This document shows positions 8,831 to 16,563 of a stretch of 64,000 nt of DNA, one piece after another. The position numbers and the translations under genes were made by a program. Location of the stretch: NCBI GenBank assembly GCA_964549505.1, contig CAZJVD010000004.1, forward strand, positions 1-64,000. The letters are read 5' to 3'. Origin of the DNA: CAZJVD01 sp964549505 (GTDB lineage: Bacteria; Bdellovibrionota; UBA1018; CAZJVD01). How positions within the stretch are numbered: the first letter of the stretch is position 1; every line of letters begins with the position of its first letter. The notes under the pieces are model-generated. The model did no database searches and was not told where the DNA came from. It saw only the letters and a program-made list of their open reading frames with translations.

Positions 8831-8862
8831 TTGATTGTGAAGCAATTCTGCCCATACAACAA
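8831..8862. promoter_or_regulatory. Overlapping divergent promoter candidates between phosphatase and STAS genes
   Basis: The 49-bp gap 8828-8876 holds opposed candidates. Plus strand: TTGATT (8831-8836), 18 bases, TACAAC (8855-8860). Minus strand: TTGTTG (8857-8862), 17 bases, CACAAT (8834-8839). They share bases, so the two halves of the module could be co-regulated. Both are weak matches read by eye. Confidence 0.3.
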
Positions 8863-8876
8863 GTGAGGGACATCGT

Positions 8877-9347
8877 GTGTTAAATGTCGTCAAAGAGCAA
8901 AAGGGCAATGTCTTGGTTGTTCATCTCAACGGATCCATCGAAGAGAGTGTCGATTTTCAAAAATTGATCGGAAAACCATCGGCTGAGTTGCATGTGAACT
9001 GCAAAGGAGTGCCGCGGATCAATTCCGTCGGTGTAAAAGGCTGGATCACGTACTTTCAGGGTGTCACCGCTGGAGGAACGAAGCTTAAGCTCTTCGAATG
9101 TTCGACTGCCATAGTTGAGCAAATCAATCTCATCTCGAACTTCCCGTGCGGCGGCGACGTTGTTTCCATCTACGTTCCGTTTAGCTGCGAAGCTTGTCAC
9201 ACGGAGCTCGTAGGTCTCTTTCAGACAGAAGCTCTGAAGAAGCTGAACTTCCAGGTTCCCGATCTCAAATGCACGAAGTGTGGCGGTAAAGCGAGTTTTG
9301 ACGATATCCCCGAGGAATTTTTCAACTTCATGATGGAAGGGGCTTAG
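8877..9347 (+). CDS. STAS-like anti-sigma antagonist fused to a zinc ribbon
   Basis: A 156-residue protein. Residues 1-100 have the STAS layout: beta strands GNVLVVHLNGSI, then HVNCKGVPRINSVGVKGW, where Ser50 in NSVG occupies the position of the phosphorylated serine of SpoIIAA/RsbV. The C-terminal third carries two CxxC pairs, C104/C107 (CEAC) and C132/C135 (CTKC), that should bind zinc. Such a ribbon is not part of ordinary STAS antagonists. The GTG start has a GAGGGA ribosome site 6 bases upstream. It lies directly before the GHKL ATPase-like gene and divergent from the PP2C phosphatase, its likely dephosphorylating partner. Confidence 0.7.
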   Translation: MLNVVKEQKGNVLVVHLNGSIEESVDFQKLIGKPSAELHVNCKGVPRINSVGVKGWITYFQGVTAGGTKLKLFECSTAIVEQINLISNFPCGGDVVSIYVPFSCEACHTELVGLFQTEALKKLNFQVPDLKCTKCGGKASFDDIPEEFFNFMMEGA

Positions 9348-9353
9348 TGAGCT

Positions 9354-10319
9354 TTGACTGCTTCGCTTGTTCTCCTTTCAAATCATGCGCAAGACCGAAA
9401 ATTTTGTGAGTTGCTCGCGCACGAAGCGGGTGTCGGATTTCAGCCCGCCGAGAAGCCGGTTGATCTCGTAAAAGCGATCGAGTCGGCAAATCCTGCCGCC
9501 TTGTTCATTGCTGATGAGCACCATATTGATGTCACAAAAGCGTTTCAAGAGGCGTTCGGACTTTTCTCGGACAAGGTCAATCCGAACCGTGTTCATTTTT
9601 TAAGCTCGCAGGATCTGGCGGAGTCAGCCGCTGTTTTAAACAGTCCTTTCTTCGGAAGTTATGTGAGCCGCGGTTCGACCAGTCCTGAGAGTGCGGCGAA
9701 GCGGTACAGTCACGTGATCCGAGCTTCGATGCGAGACCGAGCGTTTACACTGAAGTCCTTGATGGATGAGAAGTCAAAGATCCAAGTGATCAAGTTCAGC
9801 AAGACATCCCAGAAGCAAGAAGGCGTCGAAGCCGTTAAGAACTTTCTTCTAGCTCTTAAGTTTAAGAGTCGTATGGCGACGGTCGTGGCGAATGCGGTCG
9901 ATGAACTTGTGATGAACGCGATGTTCGATGCGCCGGCCGACGACTTTGGTAGTCCGCTTTTCATGTCGACCCCACGTGACACCGTGATGGATCTGGAAGG
10001 TCGGCGCGCGGTGGAGATGGTCGTTGGGTACGACGGTTCGACCGTTGGGATCATGGCGATCGATCTCTTCGGGAGCCTCGACAAGAAAAAGCTCATCGCG
10101 CATATCTCCAAGCGCTACACCGAAGAAGAGTACAAGGTGAAACGTAACATGGCCGGTGCCGGCATTGGGCTTGCCACCGTGTTTCGTTCAGGCGGTAGCT
10201 TCTTCTTTTGTTGCGAAAAGGCCGAGAAAACTGAAGTCACTGTGTTTTTCCAGAGGACAGATAACTTTCGCGAGTTTAAAGATCAGTTTCGTTTTATTTC
10301 GACGCAATTTTATTACTGA
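9354..10319 (+). CDS. GHKL (RsbW-like) ATPase-domain protein, candidate partner-switch kinase
   Basis: A 321-residue soluble protein. Residues 1-110 resemble a receiver-like alpha/beta domain without a convincing phosphoacceptor aspartate. Residues about 140-310 match a GHKL ATP-binding fold: the N-box AVDELVMNAM at 181-190 with E184 and N188, a G1-like DLFG at 237-240, and a G2-like AGAGIGLATV starting at about 267. No dimerisation helix with a phosphoacceptor histidine is visible, so it resembles a serine kinase/anti-sigma factor of the RsbW class more than a sensor histidine kinase. The start is TTG, 6 bp after the STAS gene. No sigma factor gene is nearby, so its output target is unknown. 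Confidence 0.68.
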   Translation: MTASLVLLSNHAQDRKFCELLAHEAGVGFQPAEKPVDLVKAIESANPAALFIADEHHIDVTKAFQEAFGLFSDKVNPNRVHFLSSQDLAESAAVLNSPFFGSYVSRGSTSPESAAKRYSHVIRASMRDRAFTLKSLMDEKSKIQVIKFSKTSQKQEGVEAVKNFLLALKFKSRMATVVANAVDELVMNAMFDAPADDFGSPLFMSTPRDTVMDLEGRRAVEMVVGYDGSTVGIMAIDLFGSLDKKKLIAHISKRYTEEEYKVKRNMAGAGIGLATVFRSGGSFFFCCEKAEKTEVTVFFQRTDNFREFKDQFRFISTQFYY

Positions 10320-10331
10320 GGTTTTTCCAGC

Positions 10332-10949
10332 ATGACTTCCGAATCAGCGCTACGGCTTCCTCTGATTCTGGCGTCGGGTTCGCCGCGACGTCGCGAACTC
10401 TTGTCGTTAGCTGGGATCGAATTCCAAATCACGGTGCCGTCCATCGATGAAACGCAGAAGCGGGGCGAGACGCCAAAAGCGATGGTGGCACGTGTTGCGA
10501 GAGAAAAAGCTCAGGCCGTGCTGGATCGTGTGGACCTCGCGTTTGGCGAGACGCTGATCTTAGCGGCGGACACGACGGTAACCCTTCCGTCCAGTGGTGG
10601 CCGAACGTTGGGTAAGCCTCGAAGTGAGTCCGAAGCCAAGAAGATGCTGAAAGCGCTTTCCGGGCGGGAGCACTGGGTTTTCACAGGTTATTGTTTGATC
10701 CGGGCGGGTACCGGCAAGAAGACGAAGATCGTCGTCAAGACCGTCAAAACGTCAGTCCATATCCGCCGCCTCACCGATCTCGAGATTGCACGCTATGTGG
10801 CTACAGGGGAACCCATGGATAAGGCAGGTGCCTATGGGGCGCAGGGTCATGGGCTCAGTTTGATTGAGCGTGTGAATGGGAGTTTCACCAATGTGGTGGG
10901 TCTTCCGCTAACGGAGGTGTTGGGTGACCTCAAGCGGATCGGCTCTTGA
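10332..10949 (+). CDS. maf: Maf-like nucleoside triphosphate pyrophosphatase
   Basis: A 205-residue Maf/HAM1-fold protein. The N-terminal ILASGSPRRRELL is the family signature, and PSIDET, LAADTTV and TLGKP follow in the expected order. The GAYGAQGHG segment near residue 160 is also typical. Family members hydrolyse non-canonical or standard NTPs to monophosphates and can arrest division when overproduced. The tail overlaps yggS by 26 bp, implying a shared transcript. Confidence 0.92.
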   Translation: MTSESALRLPLILASGSPRRRELLSLAGIEFQITVPSIDETQKRGETPKAMVARVAREKAQAVLDRVDLAFGETLILAADTTVTLPSSGGRTLGKPRSESEAKKMLKALSGREHWVFTGYCLIRAGTGKKTKIVVKTVKTSVHIRRLTDLEIARYVATGEPMDKAGAYGAQGHGLSLIERVNGSFTNVVGLPLTEVLGDLKRIGS

Positions 10950-11631
10950 GACACGGTACAGAGCCGTCCTCAAAACGGTTCAACGTGCGAACCACCCCGT
11001 AACGTTGATCGCCGTCAGCAAAGGACAGCCCATCGAGGCGGTTGCTGATCTGTACGCTCTTGGTCATCGGGACTTTGGCGAGAACTACGTGCAGGAGCTC
11101 CTGACGAAGCACGAAGCCCTTGAGAGTCGAGGATGTTCCGGGATTCGTTGGCATTTTATCGGGCATCTCCAGACGAACAAGGTCAAGGCGCTGTTGCCCC
11201 TGAGACCGACGATCCATTCTGTGGACCGTTTGAGCTTGATCGAAGAACTCGATAAACAAGCCCATAAGCGCGGGCTTGCTGCACGCTTGCCGTGTTTCGT
11301 CGAACTCAAGCTTGGTTCGGACGTCGAGAAAACAGGGGCACCGCCCTCGGAGCTCATGCGTTTGCTCAAAAGTCTCAAAGAAGCTGCTGTTTTCGAGGTC
11401 TTGGGTCTTATGACCGTGGCGTCGACAGAGGGTGATCCCGGTGCCGAGTTTGCTGAGCTGGTCCGTCTCTCGAGAGGCTCTCAGCTGGTCGACGGGCAAC
11501 ACATGCACGACGGTAAATTGTCGATGGGCATGTCCCAAGACTACGCGGTAGCCTTGAAGTTAGGAGCCACTCATGTTCGGATTGGCTCGAGTATCTTTGG
11601 ATCCCGGGGGTCCTCGAAAATGAACAGGTAA
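10924..11631 (+). CDS. yggS: YggS/PROSC-family pyridoxal phosphate homeostasis protein
   Basis: A 235-residue single-domain PLP-binding barrel. Lys33 in LIAVSKGQ is the PLP Schiff-base residue. GENYVQE, WHFIGHLQTNK, HSVDR and the C-terminal LSMGMSQDY and RIGSSIFG are all present. The GTG start has a GGAGGT ribosome site 5 bases upstream, which decides this start inside the end of maf. The protein buffers free PLP and has no known enzymatic reaction. Confidence 0.93.
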   Translation: MTSSGSALETRYRAVLKTVQRANHPVTLIAVSKGQPIEAVADLYALGHRDFGENYVQELLTKHEALESRGCSGIRWHFIGHLQTNKVKALLPLRPTIHSVDRLSLIEELDKQAHKRGLAARLPCFVELKLGSDVEKTGAPPSELMRLLKSLKEAAVFEVLGLMTVASTEGDPGAEFAELVRLSRGSQLVDGQHMHDGKLSMGMSQDYAVALKLGATHVRIGSSIFGSRGSSKMNR

Positions 11632-11790
11632 GTGAACGGGTAAATCCGTGAAACTTTTTTCAATAGATGTTAGAAAACCCGAGAGAGAAGGTAGGTAGTT
11701 CCTCTGAAGCACCACACGAGTGCAACCCTCAAAACTATAGCGGCGCTCTACATCAGTTTTCCGATTAGTTACTTAGCACTTTCGGCACTG

Positions 11791-12579
11791 TTGTTTGAGA
11801 TTCCGTACGTGCGTCTGATCGGCGTATTGCTGAGCCTTACATTTTTGTTCGTGAGTATTTGGGCCGTTGCTGCCGGTTTTGGTCTTTGGGAAATGCGCCC
11901 ATGGACTTGGTATGTTTTTGTCTTCGCAAGCATTCAGATTGTTTATCTCTCCGCGTTTCTTGTCACGAACTCGGGTGAGACAGCCTACAAGTTGCCGGCG
12001 TTTCTGGCCGTGACGGCGGCCGTTGTGATCGCGCTCTTTCGTGTGAAACAAGAGGTTCGTGTTCCGTACTTCATGCCACGGATCCGGTGGTGGGAGAGCA
12101 ACACACGTTTTCAACCGAGTCTGCAAGCTATTGTACGTGCGGGCGATGATCAGCAGTTCGATGCGCAGATCTTAGATATTTCGATGCTCGGTTGTTTTCT
12201 AAAGACACCCGAGACCGTCACTCCCGACGGGCGGGTCTTGGTTCAGTTCCGGATGTTTGATCGCGAGTTTCAGATTTCGGGAAGTGCCGTGTGGTCCTGT
12301 GAAAGCGGCGTGACCCACCCGAAAGGGATTGGCGTTAAGTTTGATCGGTCGGTACGGCGGTACCGTAAGTCGTTGCGGTCGACTCTTAAGCGCCAGGCTG
12401 CGCTCGAAGCATCCTACCGATTTCCACTCGATCCGAGTGCACGTGAGAAAGCACTTCAGGCGCTTCGCGATCTGCAACAGGCGCGAGCTGCCATTGAAAA
12501 TGCAACCCAGGAGCGGAAACCAGCACCGGGGAGCTCGCGTAAGGATGAAAGCATCCGGGACGCACTGCTGCCGTCATGA
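11791..12579 (+). CDS. Membrane protein with C-terminal PilZ domain
   Basis: At least 262 residues. The N-terminal half has three or four hydrophobic helices, and the C-terminal part (about residues 105-200) is a PilZ-like domain. The segment DAQILDISMLGCFLKT corresponds to the [DN]-x-S-x-x-G element. The upstream RxxxR loop is reduced to a short basic stretch, so c-di-GMP binding is uncertain. The annotated start is a TTG inside a hydrophobic stretch. The frame stays open upstream to a TAG at 11692, with a possible CTG start at 11704 that would add a complete first membrane helix. It overlaps tadA by 4 bp. The 159-bp gap before it holds a weak hairpin (11636-11649) and a T run, a poor terminator candidate for yggS. 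Confidence 0.65.
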   Translation: MFEIPYVRLIGVLLSLTFLFVSIWAVAAGFGLWEMRPWTWYVFVFASIQIVYLSAFLVTNSGETAYKLPAFLAVTAAVVIALFRVKQEVRVPYFMPRIRWWESNTRFQPSLQAIVRAGDDQQFDAQILDISMLGCFLKTPETVTPDGRVLVQFRMFDREFQISGSAVWSCESGVTHPKGIGVKFDRSVRRYRKSLRSTLKRQAALEASYRFPLDPSAREKALQALRDLQQARAAIENATQERKPAPGSSRKDESIRDALLPS

Positions 12580-13028
12580 ACGCCGGGTTTTTAGAAGAAG
12601 CGCTTAAAGAGGCGGCGAAAGCACGCGATCTTGGAGAGGTTCCTGTCGGGGCCGTCGTGGTTCGTGGATCTGAGATTCTCGCGCGCGCGCATAATCTTCG
12701 GGAGCGCGATCGTGATCCCACAGCACACGCAGAGATTTTGGCGCTGCGATGCGCTGCAAACGAGATCGGTGCGTGGCGTTTATCCGGGTGCACGCTTTAT
12801 GTTACTCTTGAGCCATGTCCAATGTGCTTGGCGGCAGCAGGGCTCGCGCGCGTGGATCGTGTTGTTTACGGCGCGTCCGATCCCAAGGGCGGTGCTGTCA
12901 GCTTAGGGTTTGGTCTTCACGCGGACCAGCGACTCAATCACCGGTTCGAGGTCGTTCATGAAGCGGTTGCGAGTTGCGGGCAGATTCTCACAGACTTCTT
13001 TCGCGGCCGGCGCGCGACCGAGCGCTAG
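12576..13028 (+). CDS. tadA: tRNA-specific adenosine deaminase
   Basis: A 150-residue cytidine-deaminase-fold enzyme. The zinc motif HAE (H51, E53) and PCPMC (C81, C84) match TadA, and the LEPCPMCLAA and VVYGASDPKGGA segments are characteristic. TadA converts wobble adenosine 34 of tRNA-Arg(ACG) to inosine. Length and N-terminus fit the family. The ATG overlaps the PilZ gene stop by 4 bp. Confidence 0.95.
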   Translation: MNAGFLEEALKEAAKARDLGEVPVGAVVVRGSEILARAHNLRERDRDPTAHAEILALRCAANEIGAWRLSGCTLYVTLEPCPMCLAAAGLARVDRVVYGASDPKGGAVSLGFGLHADQRLNHRFEVVHEAVASCGQILTDFFRGRRATER

Positions 13029-13821
13029 GCTTCGTGTTTTACATGCGACTCGATGGATCTTGGACTTTGGTTGGACGGGATTGCTGTTTATCGGATTGTA
13101 CGCAGCGGTCATACTGTTCCTAGTCCCCAGCTTCTTGCCCGAATCTCTCCAGCAAACGTCAAAGTCGAATATTTCACAGTGGCTGGTCTATGGGATGGTT
13201 GCTTTCGCGCTCGCACAGGCGGTGCCGCCCGGAAGATGGTCGATGCGGTTGCTGGATCGCATTCGGTTGCCACAGGTCGCGCTTCAGGTGGTTCGCGATG
13301 TACGATCTTGGATCGTCGTGCTGACCATGTTCATGGCCCTCTTTTTTCAGCCGGCGGTAACCCCCGGGGTGTTTGTCCTTTCCGCGCTCGCGCCCTTGCT
13401 TTCTAATCTCTTTTTCTGGAAGCGTGTTCAGAACTCTGTTTGGACCGTTCCGAGTCGATCCGTGGTCAGTGATCTCTTGCAGCCGTGGGTGATCGGGCAT
13501 CTTGTGTTGTATGTTTTCTTCGCTCTTCCTGTGGTGCTCGTTATGTCTTTGGATTTGCGAACGGTGGCGACCTGGTTTTTAGCAGGATTCTCAGCGGTCC
13601 TCATGGGAGCGAGTATGGCGCTCGAAGGGGATTCTGGAAGTGTCGGCACAGTTCACTTGGCCGCGTTGGGTGCCGGGCTTCTCGCTGCGTCGCTCGTTTT
13701 CCTTTCGCCGGTTTTTTTCTTGTTTATCGTTTATGGTGCGGTTCATGTTCAGAAACTTTCCGAGCGACGTCTTCTGTCGGCTCGCAGTTCAGCAAAGGTC
13801 TTAGACGATGCTCTCGTTTGA
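12958..13821 (+). CDS. Multi-pass membrane protein, probable partner of the downstream ABC ATPase
   Basis: A 287-residue protein with about six to eight hydrophobic helices and a basic N-terminus. No named family is recognised. The ATG at 12958 has GAGG 6 bases upstream; this start overlaps tadA by 71 bp. The 3' end overlaps the ATPase gene by 14 bp. The coupling suggests the permease half of an ABC exporter (ABC-2 or CcmB-like size), but no diagnostic permease motif is visible, so the role is inference from context. Confidence 0.65.
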   Translation: MKRLRVAGRFSQTSFAAGARPSARLRVLHATRWILDFGWTGLLFIGLYAAVILFLVPSFLPESLQQTSKSNISQWLVYGMVAFALAQAVPPGRWSMRLLDRIRLPQVALQVVRDVRSWIVVLTMFMALFFQPAVTPGVFVLSALAPLLSNLFFWKRVQNSVWTVPSRSVVSDLLQPWVIGHLVLYVFFALPVVLVMSLDLRTVATWFLAGFSAVLMGASMALEGDSGSVGTVHLAALGAGLLAASLVFLSPVFFLFIVYGAVHVQKLSERRLLSARSSAKVLDDALV

Positions 13822-14464
13822 GAACTGGGTTTCCGGACGTGATCGTCGCGTGCTTCTTCGGCCTAGAGAGCCTTTTAAACCGGGTATTCACTGGTTGGTC
13901 GGAGCCAACGGCTCTGGAAAATCCACGTTTCTGCAAACGCTTGCAGGTTTGATCGAGCCGCTTGAAGGAAAGGCACTCTGGAACGGGCAACCCTTGCAAC
14001 CTCACGCGACCGTGGCCTACTTGCCGGAGTATCTTGTTCATCTCAGTATGATCCGTCCCGATGAATGGATTAGTTTTGTTGCCGGCAAGCGGTGGAGCCC
14101 CGATGCGAGTGCCGCGTGGGGAGCGCTTGGTCTTTCGGGATTTGAACGCCGGACACTCGGTACCATGAGTCAGGGTGAACGTCGGAAAGTGAACTGGACG
14201 GCGATGGACGCGAGTGCGCGTCCGCTAGTGCTCTTGGATGAACCGTTCAATGGTTTGGATGCGCCGGCGTGGTTGCAAACTCAAGATCTCCTCGAAAACT
14301 GGCGACGACAGGGTCGCGTTGTCATCATCGTGAGTCATCAATGGATGTCCTGGCAGGTCGTTCGTCCTAAACTGTGGCTTCTCAAAGAGAAAGAAGTTCG
14401 CCCGTGGACGCCGCCCGAAGCTGAAACGGAATTCTTAGAAGCTCTACGAAAGGAACTCGTGTGA
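13808..14464 (+). CDS. ABC transporter ATP-binding protein
   Basis: A 218-residue ATPase. Walker A is GANGSGKST at about residues 33-41, the signature is MSQGERRKV, Walker B is LVLLDEPFNGLD, and the H-loop is IIVSHQ. The Q-loop region is short, as in small CcmA-like ATPases. It should power the membrane protein encoded just before it. The substrate is unknown. The stop overlaps the ampG GTG by 4 bp. Confidence 0.88.
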   Translation: MLSFENWVSGRDRRVLLRPREPFKPGIHWLVGANGSGKSTFLQTLAGLIEPLEGKALWNGQPLQPHATVAYLPEYLVHLSMIRPDEWISFVAGKRWSPDASAAWGALGLSGFERRTLGTMSQGERRKVNWTAMDASARPLVLLDEPFNGLDAPAWLQTQDLLENWRRQGRVVIIVSHQWMSWQVVRPKLWLLKEKEVRPWTPPEAETEFLEALRKELV

Positions 14465-15678
14465 AAGAAAAGATTCTTACTCGTCGCATGCTCTTTGCGC
14501 TTCTGATGGGATTTTCAGCGGGCTTGCCGCTCCTATTGACGAAGTCAACGCTCAAGGGCTGGCTGACAGACTCCGGACTGGATCTCGCGACGATTGGTTT
14601 CTTCTCACTCGCGGGGATGCCGTACTCGCTCAAGTTCATTTGGGCTCCGATTCTCGACCGCTGGGTCCCCCCGTTTCTGGGGCGATGGTTCGGACGGAGA
14701 CGGTCATGGATTTTTATCGCGCAGATTTCGGTCGCCCTTGCACTTTTATTGCTGTCGCTCAGTCATCCTGCACAGAACCTAAAGTGGATCGCGGTTTTAG
14801 CCGTCGTCATCGCTTTTTGGAGCGCGACCCAGGACATCGCCATTGATGCGCTTCGAATTGAGACGCTCCCGCCAGACGAACAGGGTCTTGGGTCAGGCTT
14901 ATACGCGCAGGCTTATCGAATCGCGATGCTCGTGAGTGGTGCGGGCGCTTTTATCTTGGCGGATCATGTGAGTTGGCAGCAGGTGTATCGCTGGATGGCC
15001 GCGCTCATGGCTTTGATGACACTGATCACGTGGGCGGCGCCGCGGGGGCCGAAGCACGACAGCGTGCCGACGTCGTTCAAGGATGCGATCTGGGGTCCCC
15101 TGCGCGACTACTTTCAAAATCCGTCCGCATGGCTTTTCCTGTCATTCATCTTACTTTTCAAAGTTGGCGACAACGTCGCGGCCGCAATGTTGGAGCCGTT
15201 TTACATCAAGCTAGGTTTCACGAAGACTGCGATCGGCGCCGTCAGTAAAGTCTTTGGACTTTGGGCAACGATCGGTGGGTCAGCACTTGGCGGTATTCTC
15301 GTTTTAAAATACGGAGTCCGTCGCACACTGGTGCCCTTCGGGATTTTGCAGGCGCTCTCGACGCTCGGGTTCGCGTGGTTGGCGAGCGTTGGGCCGTCAA
15401 AAACGGTTCTAGCGGTCGTCGTTACTTTTGAGAATGTCTCAAGTGGACTAGGGACCGCGGCATTTCTCGCGTTCATGGCGAGCCTCGTGAATCTCAAATA
15501 CACCGCGACTCAGTACGCTCTCCTGAGCGCCGTCGCGACGATACCGCGTGATCTGTTCGGGGCTTCGAGCGGAGTTCTTGCCGAACGATTGGGATGGGCC
15601 GGGTTCTTTGTGTTTTGCGCGGCAGCGGCCGCACCTGGACTTATCTTAGGACACCGACTGAAGCGGGCCGCATCGTAG
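14461..15678 (+). CDS. ampG: AmpG-like major facilitator permease (muropeptide uptake)
   Basis: A 405-residue, 12-helix MFS protein. The N-terminal GFSAGLPLLLTKSTLKGWL and the following WAPILDRWVPP and GRRRSWI match the AmpG/acetyl-CoA transporter branch. TQDIAIDALRIE is another hallmark. AmpG imports GlcNAc-anhydro-muropeptides for cell-wall recycling. Its presence supports a diderm host. The GTG start is coupled to the ABC ATPase gene by 4 bp, which may indicate an envelope theme but no direct partnership. Confidence 0.82.
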   Translation: MKEKILTRRMLFALLMGFSAGLPLLLTKSTLKGWLTDSGLDLATIGFFSLAGMPYSLKFIWAPILDRWVPPFLGRWFGRRRSWIFIAQISVALALLLLSLSHPAQNLKWIAVLAVVIAFWSATQDIAIDALRIETLPPDEQGLGSGLYAQAYRIAMLVSGAGAFILADHVSWQQVYRWMAALMALMTLITWAAPRGPKHDSVPTSFKDAIWGPLRDYFQNPSAWLFLSFILLFKVGDNVAAAMLEPFYIKLGFTKTAIGAVSKVFGLWATIGGSALGGILVLKYGVRRTLVPFGILQALSTLGFAWLASVGPSKTVLAVVVTFENVSSGLGTAAFLAFMASLVNLKYTATQYALLSAVATIPRDLFGASSGVLAERLGWAGFFVFCAAAAAPGLILGHRLKRAAS

Positions 15679-15707
15679 CGCTGAAGCACGATCGTCAAAC
15701 CCGAGTG

Positions 15708-16325
15708 TTAAAACGGAGCGGCGGGAATCCCGCGGATCTGGAGCGCTCGATCGTAACGACGAAACAAGCCTTGTTCGCTGTCGAGAACCTTTCGGTTCGG
15801 GCCAACAATCGGGATGTTGGGTAAGCGCGGTTTTTTTTCCTTGAGGTCGCGCATCTCGGCCAGAGCTCGCTCCCACAGGTCGCGTTCTTTTTCGGAATCC
15901 ATCGGGAGTTCGGCTAAGCCATCGGGCGCGAAACGAAAAAACTTGGGAACCTCACGCGACCATAACATCGGTGGCGGAACGGCATTCTGAAACTCGAGGC
16001 TTGTTGCGAGCATCCGACGGTGCGTGATGCAGGCGTTGATATCGACGGTTTCTTTGAACTCGGTTTCTACCCAGAAGTAAGGAGCTTTCTCCCAGAGCCC
16101 GGCCCAAACCGGCATCTCGTCTGGCATGAGTAAGATCCACGCGGCTCTTCCAAAAAAAATACGTGACGAAACTCCGTGCGCTGACAGCCACTCACGCACA
16201 CATGCGGCGACGAAAAGGGGCGCGTCCGCACGATCGGTGGTCAGTCGATCGCAGAGCAGTGGGATCCAGCCGATCGTGGATTCGATAATCGATAGTTCAG
16301 TCGTGCTCTCGGGAGTGGTCGTCAT
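15708..16325 (-). CDS. Conserved-looking protein of unknown function
   Basis: A 205-residue soluble protein without signal peptide or membrane segment. The N-terminal half is alpha/beta-like (DAPLFVAACVREWLSAHGV) and contains YFWVETE followed by a DINA turn. This arrangement is reminiscent of papain/transglutaminase-like folds, but no cysteine-histidine pair can be assigned. The C-terminal third is charged. It is a single gene, convergent with ampG across a 29-bp gap and divergent from the small membrane ORF. Function unknown. Confidence 0.6.
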   Translation of the reverse strand: MTTTPESTTELSIIESTIGWIPLLCDRLTTDRADAPLFVAACVREWLSAHGVSSRIFFGRAAWILLMPDEMPVWAGLWEKAPYFWVETEFKETVDINACITHRRMLATSLEFQNAVPPPMLWSREVPKFFRFAPDGLAELPMDSEKERDLWERALAEMRDLKEKKPRLPNIPIVGPNRKVLDSEQGLFRRYDRALQIRGIPAAPF

Positions 16326-16387
16326 GTCTGAAACGAGGCTATGGTTTTTCGTTGCGCATTGTCAACACTCGAGAATAAACTGCGCGT

Positions 16388-16546
16388 ATGAACGAAAACG
16401 GTTCGGCACCTGAGCCCGAATTTCAAGGACCTTTCTATAAGCATCCGTATTTCGTTTATATGGTTCTAACGGCTTTGCTTTTCAGCTTTCTGCTCTTTAT
16501 GGGGTGGGTAGCCTGGGAAAGCGGTTGGATTCCGAATTCAAAATAA
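16388..16546 (+). CDS. Small single-pass membrane protein (52 aa)
   Basis: An ATG frame of 52 codons, shorter than common ORF cutoffs. The first 24 residues are polar (MNENGSAPEPEF and following), then a hydrophobic segment of about 20 residues (YMVLTALLFSFLLFMGWVAW) and a short tail ending IPNSK. The layout suits a small inner-membrane protein. It ends 17 bp before the P5C dehydrogenase ATG, so the two are probably co-transcribed. The ribosome site is weak. Reality is supported only by composition and position. Confidence 0.5.
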   Translation: MNENGSAPEPEFQGPFYKHPYFVYMVLTALLFSFLLFMGWVAWESGWIPNSK

Positions 16547-16563
16547 CATATAGGATTTCTCGT

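Noticed and set aside
8828..8908. Upstream extension of the PP2C phosphatase to a TTG
   Set aside because: It would overlap the divergent STAS gene and its ribosome site, and the extra residues precede an already complete signal anchor.
11636..11665. Hairpin plus T run after yggS as intrinsic terminator
   Set aside because: Only a 4-bp stem (ACGG/CCGT) and the T run begins several bases later; too weak to claim.
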